Positions 60,960 through 64,000 of a stretch of 64,000 nucleotides of DNA are shown in pieces. Under the pieces are notes generated by a model. The model was given only the letters and a program-made list of their open reading frames with translations. It made no database searches and was not told the DNA's origin. This DNA comes from Bog-473 sp963807675 (GTDB lineage Bacteria; Actinomycetota; Acidimicrobiia; Acidimicrobiales; RAAP-2), in NCBI GenBank assembly GCA_963807675.1, contig CAWECP010000007.1:155342-219341 (forward strand), read 5' to 3'. The position numbers and the translations under genes were made by a program. Position 1 is the stretch's first letter; each line of letters starts with the position of its first letter.

Positions 60960-62068
60960 GTCCAAAGGCACGTCGGGAGGTCTTGGCGACTTCCGACGTG
61001 GACACTTCCGAGGTGCTCGACGGTGACGACTTCGGGGCCACGCGTGTCGTCGACCCGGCCAGCTCCGACCCCGGCGAGGAGATCGAAGAGGTCGGCCTGC
61101 GGCCACGGACGCTCCACGAGTTCGTCGGCCAAGCTCAGCTCGTCGAGCACCTCGGGATCGTTCTCCAGGCAGCCCGCCAGCGCCGCCAGGCCGTGGACCA
61201 CATCCTCTTCGCCGGCCCGCCGGGCCTCGGCAAGACCTCGCTGGCCGGCATCGTCGCCGCCGAAATGGGCGCCGGCCTCCGGATCACGGCCGGTCCCGTC
61301 CTCACTCGGGCGGGCGACCTGGCCGCGCTGCTCACCGACCTTCAGGACGGCGACGTGCTCTTCATCGACGAGATCCACCGCCTGCACAGCTCGGTCGAGG
61401 AGATGCTGTATTCGGCCATGGAGGACGGCCGGCTCGACATCTTGATCGGCAAAGGCCCGACGGCCCGCTCCATCCGCCTGGAGCTGCCCAAGTTCACCCT
61501 GGTCGGCGCCACGACGCGCACCGGTCTGGTCTCGGGGCCGTTGCGGGACCGGTTCGGGTTCGTCGGGCGACTCGACCTCTACGCACCCGAGGACCTGCGC
61601 GCCATCGTCGAACGGTCGGCCCACATCCTCAAGGTGCGCATGGACTCCGAGGGCGCCACGAGGATCTCCGAACGGTCGAGGGGCACACCCCGAGTGGCCA
61701 ACCGCCTGCTGCGGCGAGTGCGGGACTTCGCGGAGGTCCGGGGCGACGGCTTCATCGACGGCGCTACGGCGAGCGAGGGTCTCGAGCTCTTCGGCGTGGA
61801 CGAGCTGGGCCTCGACAAGGTCGACCGGGCCATTTTGGCGACGCTGTGCACCCGTTTCGGCGGACACCCGGTGGGCCTGACCACCCTGTCGCAGTGTGTC
61901 GGCGAGGAGCCCGACACCATTGAGGACGCGTACGAGCCGTTCCTCCTGCAGAGCGGGCTGATCCAACGCACGTCCCGTGGTCGCGTGGCGACGGAGCGAG
62001 CGTGGGCTCACCTCGGGCATCCGATGCCGAGGGCCGGCGCGTCGGGTGGCGCACCACCGCTGTTCTGA
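60956..62068 (+). CDS. ruvB: Holliday junction DNA helicase subunit RuvB
   Basis: The 370-residue RuvB AAA+ motor. LRPRTLHEFVGQAQLVEHLG starts the domain after a 45-residue acidic lead. Walker A is AGPPGLGKTSLAGIVAAEMG, Walker B VLFIDEIHRLHSSVEEML, sensor I LVGATTRTGLVSGPLRDRFG, and the winged-helix C-terminus includes FGGHPVGLTTLSQCVGEEPD. It drives branch migration with RuvA. GTG 60956 overlaps the ruvA stop, so all three ruv genes are translationally coupled. Confidence 0.95.
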   Translation: MSPKARREVLATSDVDTSEVLDGDDFGATRVVDPASSDPGEEIEEVGLRPRTLHEFVGQAQLVEHLGIVLQAARQRRQAVDHILFAGPPGLGKTSLAGIVAAEMGAGLRITAGPVLTRAGDLAALLTDLQDGDVLFIDEIHRLHSSVEEMLYSAMEDGRLDILIGKGPTARSIRLELPKFTLVGATTRTGLVSGPLRDRFGFVGRLDLYAPEDLRAIVERSAHILKVRMDSEGATRISERSRGTPRVANRLLRRVRDFAEVRGDGFIDGATASEGLELFGVDELGLDKVDRAILATLCTRFGGHPVGLTTLSQCVGEEPDTIEDAYEPFLLQSGLIQRTSRGRVATERAWAHLGHPMPRAGASGGAPPLF

Positions 62069-62386
62069 CCCGACCTCAAGTCGGCGTGCCGAACGGCGGC
62101 CTTGTCCTGAAAAGGACTCGCGCTGACAATCCGCAGGCGCAAGATGTAGTCGTCGGCCGGGGCGAGCGTTATGGGCGGCTCATGAGCTACCGAACGCCGA
62201 ATCCGGCACAACCCCGGCGTGAGCTGACGTCGTTCAGGCATACTGGCGTCCTGTGGCTTCTAGATCCCGGCGAATAGTAGACAGTGGCGTCGGTGGCACG
62301 GATTCAACCCGGCAGGGGATCAGCATCGCGGCAAGAAGGGTGGGAGCGACCGACGATGAGAGAACGACAAACGAAAGGAAGCTGAG
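62069..62386. other. Intergenic, nothing identified
   Basis: About 320 bases downstream of ruvB. I found no gene, RNA or strong terminator hairpin. A ribosome binding site (GAAAGGAAGC) for the next gene is at its right end. Confidence 0.45.
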
Positions 62387-63046
62387 ATGACGCACCGTCT
62401 GCAACGCTGGACCGGTATCGGTGGTCTGATCTTCGTCGTGCTGGTCGTGGTGTCGATCGGTCTGACGTTCAACACCCCGCAGACCAACGCGAGCTTGGCC
62501 AAGATCACCAACTTCTATAACAACAACACCCATAAGCAGCTACTGGGCGTGGCCGGCATCGTGACCATGGTCGCTGTCGTCGTGGGAGTGTTTTGGTTTT
62601 GGTACTTCCGGGAGTGGCTGATCGCGGCGAAACCGGCCGGGCGCCGCTTGGCCACCGTCGGCTTCGGCGGTGGGCTGGTCCTCGCCGGGGGCGGTGCGCT
62701 CGCCGCGGGTCTGGACTTCACCTTGAACGACGCCTACCACCATGCCACCCCGGCCAGCCTGCAGATCCTGAACATCATGCAGATGGACCTCTCGTCGGGG
62801 GCGTCAGTAGCCGGAGCGTCGATCATCATGTTCGCCACCGGGCTCCTGATCATCCGCTATCGGGCCCTGCCCGTCTGGCTGGGTTGGGTGGCCTTGGTAT
62901 TCGCGGTACTCGGCCTCCCCTCCGGCTTGGGACTTATGGGGCTGGGGTTGTGGCTGATCGCAGTCAACATCGTGATCATCCTCCGGTCCGGGAAGGCCGA
63001 ACCGGCTACGGACGTTGTCGTCGAGAGTGCACTGGAAACGGCGTAA
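62387..63046 (+). CDS. Membrane protein, about six TM segments
   Basis: A 219-residue membrane protein. Hydrophobic stretches: GIGGLIFVVLVVVSIGLTF, LLGVAGIVTMVAVVVGVFWF, GFGGGLVLAGGGALAAGLDF, SGASVAGASIIMFATGLLII, WLGWVALVFAVLGLPSGLGL and LGLWLIAVNIVIILRSG. The layout with a periplasmic NTPQTNASLAKITNFYNNN loop resembles DUF4386-like or unnamed actinobacterial membrane proteins. ATG 62387 has AAAGGAAGC seven bases upstream. It stands alone. Confidence 0.7.
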   Translation: MTHRLQRWTGIGGLIFVVLVVVSIGLTFNTPQTNASLAKITNFYNNNTHKQLLGVAGIVTMVAVVVGVFWFWYFREWLIAAKPAGRRLATVGFGGGLVLAGGGALAAGLDFTLNDAYHHATPASLQILNIMQMDLSSGASVAGASIIMFATGLLIIRYRALPVWLGWVALVFAVLGLPSGLGLMGLGLWLIAVNIVIILRSGKAEPATDVVVESALETA

Positions 63047-63429
63047 ACAACCCCAGAACCCGCGAGGTGACCCAAGTGGCGCCGAACCCGACCGACCCGG
63101 CTTAACGTTTCGCGCACTAAACAGGGCTCGGAGGAAGATCGCGCTTCGGAGCCGAATCGGCCTCCCCAGCCGTCAGCCGCCTTGAACCATGCGGTGTGCA
63201 ACTACGGCGGCTTGAGCAATGGGATGTTGACTGAGCCGAGTGCACCGCTCCGCTACCGAGATTCGCAAGATCAAAAAGGTGCCCGGTCGACGGATCTGGT
63301 GAGCGACCGAGCATCCCATAGCGCGCATCCGTCAACCGCGCTGAGGTGTGCCCAGATCGCCGGACTGGGTGCGGATATCTCGCTCGCCTTCGGCCGACAA
63401 TCTCGCCTTTGCCGACTTCCACGAATGGC
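63047..63429. other. Intergenic, nothing identified
   Basis: About 380 bases between the membrane protein and the chromatin-protein gene, whose 3' ends face each other. No repeat, RNA or supported small gene was found. Confidence 0.45.
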
Positions 63430-63906
63430 CTAGCGCTTAGCCGCCCTCTTGGCAGGACGCTTGCGAGCTGGGGTCCGCTTCTTGGCTGAGGCCGACTTCT
63501 TCACAGCCTTCTTCGGGGCCTTTCGGGCTGAGGTCCGCTGCTTTGCCGCCTTCTTCACAGCCTTTCGGGCTGAGGCCAGCTTCTTGGCTGGAGCCGACTT
63601 CTTCACAGCCTTCTTCGCGGCCTTTCGCGCTGGGGTCCGCTTCTTGGCTGGAGCCGACTTCTTCACAGCCTTCTTCGCGGCCTCTCTGGCTGAAGCCCGC
63701 CTTTTGATAGTCCGCTTGGTGGGCGTCTTGTCCGATAACTTGCCTACGATCGTTATTGATCCGGCTCCCGGTACGAGAGATGACTCTCCGCCGGTCGACC
63801 ATTCGATACGGAGAAGCTCCCCATTGACCCCGGTCACGACACCATCCCTAGGAGCTTGACCTACCTTTGTGGACTCGAATCGAACTAGATCGCCAATACT
63901 GGGCAC
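63430..63906 (-). CDS. DUF1918-type domain fused to a histone H1-like tail
   Basis: A 158-residue protein. Residues 1-60 (IGDLVRFESTKVGQAPRDGV, VTGVNGELLRIEWSTGGESS, LVPGAGSITIVGK) resemble DUF1918, a small SH3-like beta barrel. From about residue 66 on it is Lys/Ala/Arg repeats of roughly 20 residues, for example KRTPARKAAKKAVKKSAPAK, as in histone H1 or HupB tails; the DNA repeat is visible in the gene's 3' half. It should bind the nucleoid DNA in a charge-driven way. The ATG at 63906 is preceded by AAGGAGGCCCC. Confidence 0.8.
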   Translation of the reverse strand: MPSIGDLVRFESTKVGQAPRDGVVTGVNGELLRIEWSTGGESSLVPGAGSITIVGKLSDKTPTKRTIKRRASAREAAKKAVKKSAPAKKRTPARKAAKKAVKKSAPAKKLASARKAVKKAAKQRTSARKAPKKAVKKSASAKKRTPARKRPAKRAAKR

Positions 63907-64000
63907 CGGGGCCTCCTTCCATGCGGGACCGAACTGAGCGCACCCATCCTTTCACCGCCTACCCGCGAGGTCTGTCTGCGACTTCTGGCTTGCGGGGAGT

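Overview
The window is high-GC DNA from an actinobacterium. The marker loci fit the Actinomycetota: a phosphatidylinositol-phosphate synthase / acyltransferase / PimA-type mannosyltransferase operon, the order pdxS-pdxT-yebC-ruvC-ruvA-ruvB, an EF-G2-type GTPase, SCO6745-family, TIGR03086-family and DUF5996 proteins, and many GTG starts, ATGA/GTGA overlaps and leaderless-looking starts. The broken secreted protein at the left end carries GYWLV-SDGG repeats of a kind common in Acidimicrobiia, so that class is my best guess. No rRNA, tRNA or CRISPR array was seen.

Layout. 0.5-3.3 kb is a graveyard: a multiply frameshifted repeat protein, IS21-type terminal repeats, a broken IS5-family transposase, and an IS21 IstA fragment butted onto an IS3 OrfB tail. 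3.4-23 kb is an accessory stretch of mostly monocistronic small genes: VOC, SnoaL/NTF2-like, GNAT, methyltransferase, SDR, hydrolase, metallo-beta-lactamase fold, aldo/keto reductase, guanylate/adenylate cyclase and an MFS exporter. Several of these families recur, some copies are decayed, and a 19-bp hairpin repeat lies between genes. 24-27 kb holds EF-G2 and a dolichyl-phosphate-sugar-synthase-like GT2. 27.7-30.7 kb is the tightly overlapped pgsA / acyltransferase / pimA operon.

30.7-49.5 kb is a second accessory block. It holds a DHFR-like fragment, truncated globin, DUF4118-GAF protein, hydrolases, a SCO6745 protein, a streptomycin-kinase-like phosphotransferase, DUF5996, an SGNH-domain lipoprotein split by a 1.5-kb ISL3-family element, a secreted cyclophilin, a HicA-like / eRF1-domain-like gene pair, DUF1801, an NRAMP-related transporter and a frameshifted secreted hydrolase. 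This block separates the phospholipid operon from pdxST/yebC/ruvCAB, which are close together in many actinobacteria.

49.6-62.1 kb is core-like: an M48 protease with a long RG/GS-rich tail, a Leu/Val-type dehydrogenase, pdxS-pdxT (pyridoxal phosphate synthase), an orphan mobile mystery protein A, an AurF-like diiron oxygenase with its TetR regulator and a palindromic operator candidate, yebC and the ruvCAB Holliday-junction operon. The right end has a small membrane protein and a DUF1918 plus histone-H1-like chromatin protein.

Many accessory genes are interrupted only by single-base indels in homopolymers. This could be recent decay or consensus-sequence error. I found no obvious large new defence or biosynthetic system. 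The most promising unexplained items are the HicA-like/eRF1-like pair, the dispersed TTCG-loop hairpin repeat, the orphan mobile mystery protein A control region, and the M48 protease with its RG-rich extension.
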